Counted from the first letter of the stretch, positions 16,826 through 26,532 are shown. The stretch: 64,000 bases of DNA from Halobacterium rubrum (GCF_021729015.1 NZ_JAJQQZ010000003.1:310001-374000), one strand, 5' to 3'. Made by a program: numbers and translations. Notes: a model not told the origin generated them from the letters alone.

Positions 16826-17861
16826 GCGCCAGTACCTCGCTGGCCTCGGGGCGACCGGGCTCGCAGCGAGCGCGGGCTGTCTGGGCTTCCTCGAGACGGA
16901 GCCTGTGAGCCGGGAGCCGCCGCTGCTCGAGAACCGGCCCGAGGCGGCCTACGTCCCGACGCACTTCGAGGCCATGGAGATGGCCGGCACGGCCGAATCG
17001 GGGCGGTATCGAGTTGCGCTGTCCTACACCTTCCCCCACCGGTTCTGGCTCGTGCGGGGCGACGAGACCGAGCGCGTCGACGTCGAGGACGACGAGGACG
17101 CCCACGTGATGGTGTCCGTCTGGGACGCCGAGACCGGTGTCGCGCTGCCCGCGACGACACCTCGCGTGTCGTTCGAGCGGCCGGACGGCGAGACGCGCGA
17201 GGTCAGCCCGTGGCAGATGCTCTCCCAGCGGATGGGCGTCCACTACGGCGACAACGTCGAACTCGGGCCCGACGGCGAGTACGAGGCGACCGTGCAGGTG
17301 GCGCCGGGCGCGACCCGCCGGACCGACGGCGTCGAGGCACCCGACGGCCCCATCGAGCTGTCGGTGTCGTTCCCGTTCTCGCAGGGCCGGCTGGAGGACC
17401 TCGCGTTTACGGACGTCGCCGGCGACCGCGAGGGGTCGACGGGCGCGCTCGACCCGATGGGGACGCCGCCCGTCGCTGCGGGCCGGACGCCGCCGGCCCA
17501 CTCGTTCCCGTTGGACGTTCGCGGCACGGAGACGGCCGCTGGCGCCGAGTTCGTCGCCGCGACCGCCGACGAGCGCGGCCAGTTCGCCACCGGCAGCGAC
17601 GAGACGTACGTCGCGGTGTCGGCGCGCACCGCCCACAACCGCTTCCCGCTGGCGGCGGCGACGCTCGCGGTCGAAACCGGCGGCGAGACCCACCAGCTCG
17701 TGCCGACGCTCGACCCCGACCTCGGCTACCACTACGCCGCCACAGTTTCCGGCTTCTCGGCGGACGACGCGCTGACAGTGCGGCAGCAGGCGCCCAGCCA
17801 GCTCTCCCGCCACGAGGGATACGAGACGGCCTTCTTCGACGTCGACCCGCTGTCGTTCTGA
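16818..17861 (+). CDS. P19/Tp34-like metal-binding lipoprotein
   Basis: 347 residues. Twin-arginine motif (RRRQYLAG) and Cys21 lipobox (SAGC). The N-terminal domain contains PTHFEAMEMAG near residues 51-61 and YTFPHRFWLV, fitting the Fe2+ transport protein P19/Tp34 family, in which Met, His and acidic residues bind iron or copper. The C-terminal half (about 190-347) is a second beta-rich domain (RTPPAHSFPLDVRGTE, SARTAHNRFPLAAATLAVE). The ATG at 16818 overlaps the DyP-like gene by 8 bp, so the two are co-translated. Bacterial p19 genes sit with FTR1 permeases and FtsX-type ABC genes; an FtsX-type ABC transporter follows here 136 bp downstream. Confidence 0.7.
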   Translation: MRRRQYLAGLGATGLAASAGCLGFLETEPVSREPPLLENRPEAAYVPTHFEAMEMAGTAESGRYRVALSYTFPHRFWLVRGDETERVDVEDDEDAHVMVSVWDAETGVALPATTPRVSFERPDGETREVSPWQMLSQRMGVHYGDNVELGPDGEYEATVQVAPGATRRTDGVEAPDGPIELSVSFPFSQGRLEDLAFTDVAGDREGSTGALDPMGTPPVAAGRTPPAHSFPLDVRGTETAAGAEFVAATADERGQFATGSDETYVAVSARTAHNRFPLAAATLAVETGGETHQLVPTLDPDLGYHYAATVSGFSADDALTVRQQAPSQLSRHEGYETAFFDVDPLSF

Positions 17862-17997
17862 CTCCGGGAATGGGGTTGCGAGTGGCCTCGCGGCGGGCGC
17901 CGCGGCGGCGAGCACCGGGAGGCTCCCCCACCGTTACGTCCCTCGACGCCGTATCCCGATACATGTCTGCGACGAGCGCCGCGACCGGGGGGCGACG

Positions 17998-18789
17998 ATG
18001 AGCGACGTCGCCCCGGCGGTCGTGCTCGACGGCGTGCGGAAGACCTACCAGCTGGGCGGCCAGCCGGTGCACGCGCTCCGGGACGTCTCACTGCGGCTGC
18101 CCCGGGGGTCGTACACCGCCGTGATGGGGCCCAGTGGGTCCGGGAAGTCGACGCTGATGAACCTCGTCGGCTGTCTGGACACGCCGACCGACGGCCGCGT
18201 GGTCGTCGACGGCACCGAGGTCGGCGGGCTCTCCGAGGAGGCCCGCACCGAGATCCGCGGCTCGAAGATCGGGTTCGTGTTCCAGACGTTCAACCTGATG
18301 CCGCGGCTCACCGCCGCCGAGAACGTCGCGCTCCCGATGCTCTTCCAGGGGGTGCCGGGTCGGCAGCGCGACCAGCGCGCAGCCGACCTCCTCGACCGCG
18401 TCGGGCTCGGCGACCGCACTGACCACCAGCCGAACGAGCTGTCGGGCGGGCAGCGCCAGCGGGTCGCGGTCGCTCGCGCGCTCGCTAACGACCCCGCGCT
18501 GTTGCTCGCCGACGAGCCGACCGGGAACCTCGACTCGGAGACCGGCCGCGCCATCATGGAGCTGTTCGCCGACCTCCACGAGGCCGGCAACACCGTCCTC
18601 GTGGTGACCCACGAGCGCCACATCGCCGAGCACGCCGACCGCATCGTCCACCTGCTGGACGGCGGCGTGGAGCGCGAAGAGCGGATTGCGGAGCCCCGCC
18701 GCCCGACGGCCGCCGGCGGGCAGAGCGCGGGCGGAAGCGGAGGCAGTAGCGAGCGCAGCGTCGGTAGTGGCGGTGGTGACGGGTCGTGA
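17998..18789 (+). CDS. ABC transporter ATPase, MacB/LolD type
   Basis: 263 residues. Walker A GPSGSGKST (about residues 42-50), Q-loop FVFQTFNLMPRLT, signature LSGGQRQRVAVARAL, Walker B LLLADEPTGNLDSETG and switch His in VVTHERHIAEHAD. These and the length match the MacB/LolD/FtsE-like class that works with FtsX-fold permeases rather than classical importers. A Gly/Ser-rich tail follows residue 235. The stop overlaps the GTG start of the permease as GTGA. Confidence 0.9.
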   Translation: MSDVAPAVVLDGVRKTYQLGGQPVHALRDVSLRLPRGSYTAVMGPSGSGKSTLMNLVGCLDTPTDGRVVVDGTEVGGLSEEARTEIRGSKIGFVFQTFNLMPRLTAAENVALPMLFQGVPGRQRDQRAADLLDRVGLGDRTDHQPNELSGGQRQRVAVARALANDPALLLADEPTGNLDSETGRAIMELFADLHEAGNTVLVVTHERHIAEHADRIVHLLDGGVEREERIAEPRRPTAAGGQSAGGSGGSSERSVGSGGGDGS

Positions 18790-20027
18790 ACCCCTTCGAG
18801 AGCTTCCGGATGAGCGTGCGCGCCATCCGCGGCCACCGGCTGCGGTCTGTGCTGACGACGCTCGGGGTCGCCATCGGCGTGGCGGCCGTCATCACGTTCG
18901 TCACGCTCGGCGCGAGCCTGCAGGCGGACGTCATCGGCGAGGTGTCGGGCGGCCAGTCGCCGTCGATGACCGTCTCGGCCGCCCCCGACCAGAACCAGCC
19001 CGGACCGGCCGGCGACGGACAGGCGGTGTTCACCGAGCACGACGTCGACCAGCTCCGCGAGGTCGAGGACGTCGACGCAGTCGTCCCGAGTGGGAGCGTC
19101 CCCGTGTCGGGGTTGGCAGCGGGCGGCCGGACCCTCGGGTACAACCAGCTCACGGCGACGACGCCCCCCTACTTCGAGTACGTGTCGAGAGCCGACTTCC
19201 AGTCCGGGGGGCCGTTCGAGCAGGGTGCACGCGAGGTCGTTGTCAACGAGCCCGCTGCACGCCTGTTCCCGGGGAACGTCTCCGTCGGCGACACCGTCAC
19301 GGTCGTCCGGCAGGACGGATCCCGGGTGAACGCCACCGTCGCCGGCATCCTCGCGGCCAGCGAGGGCCCGTTCGGGAACACGCCGCTCCCGCAGGTGTTC
19401 GTCCCCACCGACCCGTTCTACGACAACAGCCTGAGCGCGCCGAGCAGCGACAGCCCGCAGCGGGTGTACCCGTCGCTGACGGTCGTCGCGACCAGCTTCG
19501 AGACCATCGAGGCGGTCCAGAGCGACGTGCGAGGCTACCTCGACGACGAGTCCGACGCCCGCACGCTGAAGCCGGAGAGCTACGAGCTCCGCGTGCAGAC
19601 CGTCGAGGACCTCGTCGACCAGATACGCGACCTGCTGGACACCTTCACGGCGTTCGTCACCGGCGTGGCCGTCATCTCGCTGGTCGTCGGCTCCATCGGC
19701 ATCGCGAACATCATGCTGGTGTCGGTCACCGAACGCACCCGCGAAATCGGCATCATGAAGGCCGTCGGCGCGCAGAACACCGACGTCCTCCAGCTGTTCC
19801 TCGTGGAGGCAGTGGTGCTGGGGGTTCTCGGGTCGCTGGCGGGCATCGTGCTCGGCGTGCTTGGCGCGTTCGCCGCGACGGAGTACGTCGGGCTGCCGAT
19901 GACGTTCCCCGTGGAGTGGGGCGGCATCGCCGTGGCGGTCGGCATTCTGGTCGGCGTGGCGGCCGGCCTCTACCCGGCGTGGAGCGCCGCGAAGACCGAC
20001 CCCATCGACGCGCTGCGCTACGAGTAG
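18786..20027 (+). CDS. ABC transporter permease, MacB/FtsX family
   Basis: 413 residues from a GTG that overlaps the ATPase stop. Layout: an N-terminal helix (RLRSVLTTLGVAIGVAAVITF, about residues 18-40), a large extracellular MacB-type domain (about 45-280), and three C-terminal membrane segments with the FtsX-family NIMLVSVTERTREIGIMKAVGAQ. Such permeases drive export or mechanical work on extracytoplasmic proteins. Placed after DyP-like and P19-like lipoproteins, it resembles the FtsX permeases found with p19 in bacterial iron-uptake loci. Confidence 0.9.
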   Translation: MNPFESFRMSVRAIRGHRLRSVLTTLGVAIGVAAVITFVTLGASLQADVIGEVSGGQSPSMTVSAAPDQNQPGPAGDGQAVFTEHDVDQLREVEDVDAVVPSGSVPVSGLAAGGRTLGYNQLTATTPPYFEYVSRADFQSGGPFEQGAREVVVNEPAARLFPGNVSVGDTVTVVRQDGSRVNATVAGILAASEGPFGNTPLPQVFVPTDPFYDNSLSAPSSDSPQRVYPSLTVVATSFETIEAVQSDVRGYLDDESDARTLKPESYELRVQTVEDLVDQIRDLLDTFTAFVTGVAVISLVVGSIGIANIMLVSVTERTREIGIMKAVGAQNTDVLQLFLVEAVVLGVLGSLAGIVLGVLGAFAATEYVGLPMTFPVEWGGIAVAVGILVGVAAGLYPAWSAAKTDPIDALRYE

Positions 20028-20135
20028 GGCCGTGCTACCCGTCGTCGTTGCAGTCTGTGGCCAGTCATTTCGCCTCGCCAACGTCTTGCGAAATCGTCGC
20101 AAGGGTTTTTCCGGCTCGGCTGCCAGAACCAGCCA

Positions 20136-23100
20136 ATGCCAGGGGACGACGCCGAGACGGACGGGGGGCCCGTCGACGGCGGCGAGCAGCGCGAGCCGGG
20201 GGCCGAGAGTGAGCCCGACCGGTCGCTGGAGCCGGCAGTTCGGCGCGTGACCGACGACGACAGCGAAGGCGGAGCGGCCAGTGGCGAGGGAGCCGAGACC
20301 ACGGACGAGACGCCGGGCGTGGACGCGACCGCCCTCGAGTCGGCAGTCGAGCGCGTCGGCGTCGGCGGCGACGCGGCCACCGGAGACGACGACCGAACGG
20401 GAGCCCCGGAGGCACGCGACCGGCCGAAGGCGTTCGCTGCCACCGAGCTCGAACCGGCGGTCGAGCGCGTCGAGTCGGACCCCGGCGCTACCGTCGGCGA
20501 CTACACGTGGGTTGACTACCTCGACGAGTACGGCCCAGAGGGCGCCGCGGACAGCGTCCGGGAGCGGCGCGAGCGGGCACGCGCCCACCTCGCGCAACGC
20601 GAGGCGGAAGCCGAAGCCGAGCAGGACGACGACGACGCCGAGCCCGTCGAGGCCCGTCCGCCGTACCCGGACTGGGACGACCTCGGCGCGTCGCCGCCGA
20701 GGCCCGACTGGGCGAACATGGACGCCGACCCGACGCCGGACCTCGGGTTCGAGCCGAAAGCGCGGGACGCCGTCGTCGACGAGGCAGGACGGCGCGCGAA
20801 GCGCCTCCACGCGTTCTTCGACGAGTACACGAACCCGGAGACGACGCCGGTCCTGAAAGACGACTGGCTCTGGGAGCACTACAAGCGCGAGTACTACTAC
20901 GTCGGCGAGAACGACTGGACGCGCCCCCGCGACGAAGACGGGGTCATCGAGCGGTTCGACCCGACGGCGGCGCTCGGGTTCGACCCCGAGACCATCGAGA
21001 CGTGGCTCTCTATCAAGGAGACAGCCGCCGACGAGATGCTCGACCTCGAGGACGAACGCACCGTCAACGTCCGCGAGGACGTCGACGAGGACGCGTTCTT
21101 CTCGACGCTGGAGGGACACACGACGCTGGCGAACCGCTACGACCTCGAGAAGGCGGTGCCGATGGAGAAGAAGCGTCACTTCAGCGAGGTCGAGCGCTAC
21201 TGGGTGAACAAGCCCGCGGCGTTCGTCGTCATCTTCCACAGCGACCGCGAGAACGAGGAGAAGTACTACGTCGTCGAGCCGTACCGCAACGAGATCGAGC
21301 GCGACCTCCAGGAGTTCCTGACGGGGAAGCTACGCACCGCCATCAAGTACGCCAGCGACGACGTGGCGGCGGCCGCCGACGCCGACCAGCGCCGGGCGGT
21401 CATCGAGCGCGAGACCCGGAAGCTGCTGGACCGCTACGACCTCTTCGAGGACCCCGACGCCGGCGACTCGTACGTCGACCAGTTGCTCGGCGCGCTCGGG
21501 CTCCGGGAACTCCACGGCGAGGACGAGGCGGACGACGGCCCGCACCTCGACGGCATCACCGCGCGCCCGGAGCCCGCCGTGCTCGCCGAGGACCCGGACG
21601 AGCTCACCGAGTACCAGGTGGAGACGCTGCTGTACACGCTCCAGCGGGACTTCGTCGGGTACGAGCGCATCGACCCCGTCAAACACGACATCAACGTCGA
21701 GGACATCTCCGTCGACGGCTGGAACTCGCCGGCGTTCGTCTACCACACGGACTACGAGAACCTCATCACGAACGTCCACCACGGCGAGGAGAGCCTCGAC
21801 GACTTCGTCGTGAAGCTCGCGCAGCGCTCCGGGAAGGGCATCTCGAAGCGCCAGCCGCAGGTCGACGCGACGCTGCCGGACGGCTCGCGCGCCCAGCTCA
21901 CCCTCGGGCAGGAAGTCAGCGACCACGGCACGAACTACACCATCCGCCAGTTCAAGGACGTGCCGTTCACGCCCATCGACCTCGTGAACTGGCAGACGTT
22001 CTCGCTGGACGAGATGGCGTTCCTCTGGCTGTGCATCGAGAACGACAAGTCCATCGTGTTCGCGGGCGGCACCGCGTCCGGGAAGACCACGAGCCTGAAC
22101 GCCGTCTCGCTGTTCATCCCGAGCAACGCGAAGATCGTCTCCATCGAGGACACCCGGGAGGTCGAGCTGCCGCAGCGCAACTGGATCGCCTCCGTCACCC
22201 GGCCGAGCTTCGGAGAGGACGAATCCGGGGACATCGACGAGTTCGACCTGCTGGAGGCCGCGCTCCGCCAGCGCCCCGACTACATCGTGATGGGGGAGGT
22301 GCGCGGCGAGGAGGGCCGCACCCTCTTCCAGGTCATGTCGACGGGCCACACGACGTACACGACGTTCCACGCCGACAACGTCGGCGAGGTCCTCAAGCGG
22401 TTCACGACCGAACCCATCAGCGTCTCGAAGACGCTGTTCACCGCCCTCGACCTGGTCTCCATCCAGTCCCAGACCCGGGTCGCCGGCAAGAAGGTCCGCC
22501 GCAACCGCTCCATCACCGAGATCAACCGCTACGACCCGGAGAACGACGAGATCAACGTCAACGACGTGTTCCAGTGGGAGCCCGAGGGTGACGAGTACCG
22601 ACAGACCGCGGACTCCTCGACGCTGGAGGAGATCCGCTTCGACCGCGGGTGGACCCAGATGGAGCTGGACCGCCACCTCCAGGAGCGCCGCGTGCTGCTG
22701 GCCTACCTCATCACGGAGGACCTCAACGAGTACGCGCAGGTCGCAGCGACCGCGCAGGCGTACATCAACGACCCGGAGACGATTCTCGGGCTCGTCGCGA
22801 ACGACCAGCTCGAGGAGGCGCTGGAAGACCTCCGGGGGATGGAGAGCGTGCTCATCGACGTCGACCCGGACAAGGAGGAGATGGTGCCGCGGCCGGACCC
22901 CAGTGAGTCGGTGCTCGCGGAGGCCGAGGCCGTCGTCGCCGAGTCGCGCGAGGAGGGCGGCGTGCTCGCCGAGCACGAGGACACCGAACCCGACTCGCTG
23001 GCTGCAGCGCTGGCGCCCGAACACGCCGCCGAAACCGACGTCGTCGCCGACACCCGGGGACTGGACGCCGACGACCTCGAGGGTGCGATCGAGCGGGTGA

Positions 23101-23480
23101 CGGACAGCGACCTCGACGACCTCCGCACGGCACCCGACTCGTCGGAGAGGTTCGGCGACTTCGAGCCCGACGACGACGACGCCGACAGCGCGGGCGAGGC
23201 GGCCGACGGCGGCCAGCCCGCGGCCGACAGCGCCGGGGACAGCCACTCGGTCGACGAGACCAGCGGCGGCGCCGCCAGCCCGACCGAGGTCACTGACGGC
23301 GACCGTCCGTCCGAAGTGGCCGACGGCGAGCAGAGCGACGCGGGCGACGAGGACGGTGACCAGCCCGTCGACCCACGGGACCTCGTCGACGACCGTACCG
23401 AACCCACCGACGAGCGCGGCGGGGGCGAGGGTGACGGTGACGCCCTCGGGCCGGATGGAGCGGAGGCCGACGGCGAATGA
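20136..23480 (+). CDS. Type IV pilus assembly ATPase PilB with long acidic extensions
   Basis: 1114 residues, about twice the 552 of the second copy at 39606. The secretion ATPase core (about residues 230-910) has Walker A GGTASGKTT near 643-651, the Asp box SIEDTREVELPQRNW, Walker B DYIVMGEVRGEEGRT near 714-728 and the His box STGHTTYTTFHADN. It powers pilin insertion with PilC at the membrane. The first about 150 and last about 200 residues are low-complexity and acidic. A short motif L-E-x-A-(V/I)-x-R-V occurs at about 31-38, 67-74, 105-112 and again at 981-988. The stop overlaps the pilC start. The two genes plus five pilin-like genes make a complete pilus locus. Confidence 0.9.
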   Translation: MPGDDAETDGGPVDGGEQREPGAESEPDRSLEPAVRRVTDDDSEGGAASGEGAETTDETPGVDATALESAVERVGVGGDAATGDDDRTGAPEARDRPKAFAATELEPAVERVESDPGATVGDYTWVDYLDEYGPEGAADSVRERRERARAHLAQREAEAEAEQDDDDAEPVEARPPYPDWDDLGASPPRPDWANMDADPTPDLGFEPKARDAVVDEAGRRAKRLHAFFDEYTNPETTPVLKDDWLWEHYKREYYYVGENDWTRPRDEDGVIERFDPTAALGFDPETIETWLSIKETAADEMLDLEDERTVNVREDVDEDAFFSTLEGHTTLANRYDLEKAVPMEKKRHFSEVERYWVNKPAAFVVIFHSDRENEEKYYVVEPYRNEIERDLQEFLTGKLRTAIKYASDDVAAAADADQRRAVIERETRKLLDRYDLFEDPDAGDSYVDQLLGALGLRELHGEDEADDGPHLDGITARPEPAVLAEDPDELTEYQVETLLYTLQRDFVGYERIDPVKHDINVEDISVDGWNSPAFVYHTDYENLITNVHHGEESLDDFVVKLAQRSGKGISKRQPQVDATLPDGSRAQLTLGQEVSDHGTNYTIRQFKDVPFTPIDLVNWQTFSLDEMAFLWLCIENDKSIVFAGGTASGKTTSLNAVSLFIPSNAKIVSIEDTREVELPQRNWIASVTRPSFGEDESGDIDEFDLLEAALRQRPDYIVMGEVRGEEGRTLFQVMSTGHTTYTTFHADNVGEVLKRFTTEPISVSKTLFTALDLVSIQSQTRVAGKKVRRNRSITEINRYDPENDEINVNDVFQWEPEGDEYRQTADSSTLEEIRFDRGWTQMELDRHLQERRVLLAYLITEDLNEYAQVAATAQAYINDPETILGLVANDQLEEALEDLRGMESVLIDVDPDKEEMVPRPDPSESVLAEAEAVVAESREEGGVLAEHEDTEPDSLAAALAPEHAAETDVVADTRGLDADDLEGAIERVTDSDLDDLRTAPDSSERFGDFEPDDDDADSAGEAADGGQPAADSAGDSHSVDETSGGAASPTEVTDGDRPSEVADGEQSDAGDEDGDQPVDPRDLVDDRTEPTDERGGGEGDGDALGPDGAEADGE

Positions 23481-25501
23481 GTACTGGCTCCCGCAGCTTC
23501 GGACAGGGCGCGGACGCGCTCGCCGACGCCTTCTACCCGCTGTACCTGCGGGTGTTCGACGAGCGCAGCGACTTCGTCGCCGACATGGAGACGAAACTCG
23601 CGGAAGCCCGGATGGACGACCCCGTGGAGCTGTTCGTGTCGCGGGCGCTCGGCGTCGGTGCGCTGGTCGGCGGCCTGCTGTGGGTACTCGGGCTCGGCCT
23701 CGGGTACGTTCTGTTCTACCTCGGACTCGTCGGGACGGAGTCACTCATCGGCGTCCCCGTCCCGAACGAGACGCTGCTGGCGATCATTCGCGCCCTGAAA
23801 GTCCCCGCGCTGGTCGTCACCACCGGGCTCGTGTTCGGGTTCATGGGGTTCACGCTCGGTTTCGGCGGCATCATCGCGGTCCCCTACATGCGGTCGAGCA
23901 GCCGGGAGCGCGAGATCAACATGCTGCTGGCGGACTCCGTCTCGTTCATGTACGCCCTCTCCATCGGCGGCATGAACCAGCTCGAGATTCTGGAGTCGAT
24001 GGCGAAGGCCGACGACACGTACGGCGAGGTCGCCATGGAGTTCCGGGCCATCGTCCAGGAGACCGAGTACTTCGACACCGACTACCGGACGGCGGTCCGG
24101 AACCGCGCGATGGAGACGCCGAGCGACGAACTCAGCCAGTTCCTGACGGACATGCTCTCCATCATCAACTCCGGCGGGGACATGACGGAGTTCCTCGCGG
24201 ACAAGAAGGACAAACACATGCGGACCGCCAAACAGGAACAGGAGCTCACCCTCGAGACCCTCGAGCTGTTCGGCGAGATGTACATGACGCTGTCGCTGTT
24301 CCCGCTGTTGCTCATCATCATCCTCGTCATCATGAGCATGCTCGGGCAGGCCCAGATGTTCCTGCTGTACGCGACCGTCTACGTCCTCACGCCCATCATC
24401 GGCGTGGGATTCCTCGTGCTCGTCGCGACGGTCAAACAGGACGAGCCGGGCGACGGCTACCTCGCGCTCGGCGACGACGGCGAAGTGACAAACCGGGAGC
24501 CCGGCCTGCGCGACCTCGGGCTCGTCGAGCGGTTCGTCGGCGAGCACGGCATCTTCGACCGCATCCGGAGCCGCGAGGGCACCCACGAGACGCTGCGGTT
24601 GCTCACGCACCCGGCCGGCTTCTTCCGCGACCAGCCGCTGTTCACGCTCGCGTTCACCGTCCCGGTCACGCTCGTCGTCATCACGTTCGCGGTGCTCGGT
24701 GGCGTCGCGCCGACGACCTACGACGGCCTCGTCGCCCAGCCGATCTGGGGGACGTTCGTCTACGTCTACGTGCCGCTGTACGCCGTCGGCGTGCCGCTGG
24801 CGGTGTTCCGCGAGTGGAACGTCCGCTCCCGGCACCGCATCACGAACAAGCTCTCTGACAACCTCCGGAAGCTCTCCTCGGCGAACGACACCGGCATGAC
24901 GCTGCTGGAGTCCGTGAAGACGGTCGCCGACACCACCAGCGGGAAGCTCGGCGAGGAGTTCGAGGTGATGTACGCGAAGGTGAACTACGGCACGAGCCTG
25001 CGGCGCGCGCTCGTCGAGTTCAACAACAAGTACCACCTCCCCCGGCTGGCTCGGACGGTCAAACTCGTCGCGAAAGCACAGGAGGCCTCCAGCCAGATTA
25101 CGGCCGTGCTCACGACGGCCGCACAGGCCAGCGAGAACCAGGACGACATCCAGCGCGAACGCCGGTCGCGGGCGCGCATGCAGGTCGTCATCATCCTGAT
25201 GACGTACCTGACGCTGCTGGCAGTGATGATCATCCTCGAGGTGAAGTTCCTCGGGACGATGGCGGGCCTGTCGGCGTCCGGTGGCGGCGGTGAGGCGGCG
25301 CAGGCCGGCGCAGAGCAGATGGACTTCGGCGGCGACATCGACACCGACGTGCTCGGCCTGCTGTTCTTCCACGCCGTCACGATTCAGGGGCTCGTCTCCG
25401 GGTTCATCGCGGGCTACATCCGGGACGCGTCGCTGCTGGCGGGCGTGAAGTTCGCAGTCGTGTTGCCGACCATCGCGCTCGTCGCGTTCTCGTTCACGTG
25501 A
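23477..25501 (+). CDS. Type IV pilus membrane platform protein PilC (TadC-like)
   Basis: 674 residues, two type II secretion F domains in tandem with hydrophobic segments near residues 57-80, 97-125, 275-325, 393-440 and 570-674. The cytoplasmic segments MYALSIGGMNQLEILESMAKADDTYGE and NDTGMTLLESVKTVADTTSGKLGEEFE are the characteristic repeats. It anchors the PilB ATPase and recruits pilins. Start ATG overlaps pilB by 4 bp, and its end meets the first pilin-like gene. Confidence 0.9.
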   Translation: MSTGSRSFGQGADALADAFYPLYLRVFDERSDFVADMETKLAEARMDDPVELFVSRALGVGALVGGLLWVLGLGLGYVLFYLGLVGTESLIGVPVPNETLLAIIRALKVPALVVTTGLVFGFMGFTLGFGGIIAVPYMRSSSREREINMLLADSVSFMYALSIGGMNQLEILESMAKADDTYGEVAMEFRAIVQETEYFDTDYRTAVRNRAMETPSDELSQFLTDMLSIINSGGDMTEFLADKKDKHMRTAKQEQELTLETLELFGEMYMTLSLFPLLLIIILVIMSMLGQAQMFLLYATVYVLTPIIGVGFLVLVATVKQDEPGDGYLALGDDGEVTNREPGLRDLGLVERFVGEHGIFDRIRSREGTHETLRLLTHPAGFFRDQPLFTLAFTVPVTLVVITFAVLGGVAPTTYDGLVAQPIWGTFVYVYVPLYAVGVPLAVFREWNVRSRHRITNKLSDNLRKLSSANDTGMTLLESVKTVADTTSGKLGEEFEVMYAKVNYGTSLRRALVEFNNKYHLPRLARTVKLVAKAQEASSQITAVLTTAAQASENQDDIQRERRSRARMQVVIILMTYLTLLAVMIILEVKFLGTMAGLSASGGGGEAAQAGAEQMDFGGDIDTDVLGLLFFHAVTIQGLVSGFIAGYIRDASLLAGVKFAVVLPTIALVAFSFT

Positions 25502-25506
25502 TTCCC

Positions 25507-25950
25507 ATGCGAGGCCAGACAACGATGGACTTCGCGGTCGGCGTCAGCGTCTTCCTGGTGACGGCCGCGTTCGCGTTCGCGTTCGTGCCCGGCATCATCG
25601 CACCGTTCGCCGACCCGGGGACCGCCGACCCGGTGACCGCGAACCGGATCGCCGACGACCTCGCGGCGGACCGCCTGACCGCGGCCGGCGACGAGTACGT
25701 GCTGGACGCCGACCGGACCGCCGACTTCTTCGGCGACCCGGACCCGGTCGGGGCGCTCGCAGTCCCGCAGTTCCGGACCGTGAACGTGACCGTCGAGAAC
25801 GCCAGCGGCAACACCTCCAGCCCGGTGACCGTCGGCGGCGAGCGCGCAGCCGCCGGCCCGGAGACGCCGTCGAACGCCGACGTGACGACGGCGTGGCGGC
25901 CCGTCACCGTCCACGACCGGCGCCTCGAACTGATTGTGAGGGTGTGGTAG
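25507..25950 (+). CDS. Pilin-like protein 1 with class III signal motif
   Basis: 147 residues. The N-terminus RGQTTMDFAVGVSVFLV is a class III signal peptide, cut by prepilin peptidase PibD before Gln in the family, followed by a hydrophobic assembly helix; the rest is a soluble domain ending RRLELIVRVW. The ATG at 25507 is used; a GTG at 25498 that overlaps the pilC stop is an alternative adding MIP. Likely a minor pilin or pseudopilin of the adjacent PilB/PilC machine. Four more genes of this type follow. Confidence 0.7.
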   Translation: MRGQTTMDFAVGVSVFLVTAAFAFAFVPGIIAPFADPGTADPVTANRIADDLAADRLTAAGDEYVLDADRTADFFGDPDPVGALAVPQFRTVNVTVENASGNTSSPVTVGGERAAAGPETPSNADVTTAWRPVTVHDRRLELIVRVW

Positions 25951-25953
25951 CGG

Positions 25954-26532
25954 ATGCGCGCACAGGCTCACACCCTCGAAGGCGTCGCCGCCGCAATCGT
26001 CGTCGTGGCGGCCGTGGCGTTCACGCTCCAGGGGACGGCAGTGACGCCGCTGACGGCGAGTACAGCCAGCCAGCACATCGAGACACAGCACGAACGAGCG
26101 GCCGCAAGCGTCCTCGAAACGTCGCGCGGCGACGGTACGCTCTCCGGGACGCTCCGGCACTGGAACGCCTCTGGCGGCGAGTTCGCGAACGCCAGCGAGG
26201 AGGGCTACTACGTGGGTGCACCGCCGAACACGAGGTTCGGGGACGCGCTCAGGGAGACGTTCGGCGACCGCGCGGTCGCGTACAACGTCAACGTCTACTA
26301 CGTCACCGACGACGGGGAGCGCCGCCAGCGCCGCGTCGTCTACACGGGCGAACCGAGCGCCGACTCCGTCGCCGCCACGCGCACGGTCACCGTCTACGAC
26401 CACCAGCAGGTCGTGGCCGCCGACGGCGACCCGGTCGGCACCACGGTCGAGAACGGGACGTACCTCGGACCCGACTCCCCGGGTACGGTGTACGGCGTCT
26501 ACGTGGTGGAGGTGGTCGCGTGGCGGACGTGA
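25954..26532 (+). CDS. Pilin-like protein 2 with class III signal motif
   Basis: 192 residues. MRAQAHTLEGVAAAIVVVAAV is a short class III-type leader (R-A-Q, then hydrophobic helix), followed by a soluble domain containing YYVGAPPNTRFGDALRETFGDR and YNVNVYYVTDDGER. It lies 3 bp after pilin-like gene 1 and overlaps the next gene. Family not recognised beyond haloarchaeal pilus clusters. Confidence 0.7.
   Translation: MRAQAHTLEGVAAAIVVVAAVAFTLQGTAVTPLTASTASQHIETQHERAAASVLETSRGDGTLSGTLRHWNASGGEFANASEEGYYVGAPPNTRFGDALRETFGDRAVAYNVNVYYVTDDGERRQRRVVYTGEPSADSVAATRTVTVYDHQQVVAADGDPVGTTVENGTYLGPDSPGTVYGVYVVEVVAWRT

Noticed and set aside
17862-17997. Separate small gene between the P19-like and ABC ATPase genes
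   Set aside because: Only short frames without coding character were seen; the gap is treated as an operon spacer.
14296-20027. FTR1-type iron permease in the metal locus
   Set aside because: No R-E-x-x-E motif was found in the polytopic protein or elsewhere nearby, so no FTR1 call was made.
18045-21239. Reverse-strand open frame of 1064 codons
   Set aside because: It lies antisense to the ABC transporter and pilB genes. Its product is low-complexity, lacks any recognisable domain, and such long antisense frames are common in GC-rich haloarchaeal DNA.
21330-23744. Reverse-strand open frame of 804 codons over pilB
   Set aside because: Antisense shadow; pilB carries all secretion ATPase motifs on the forward strand.
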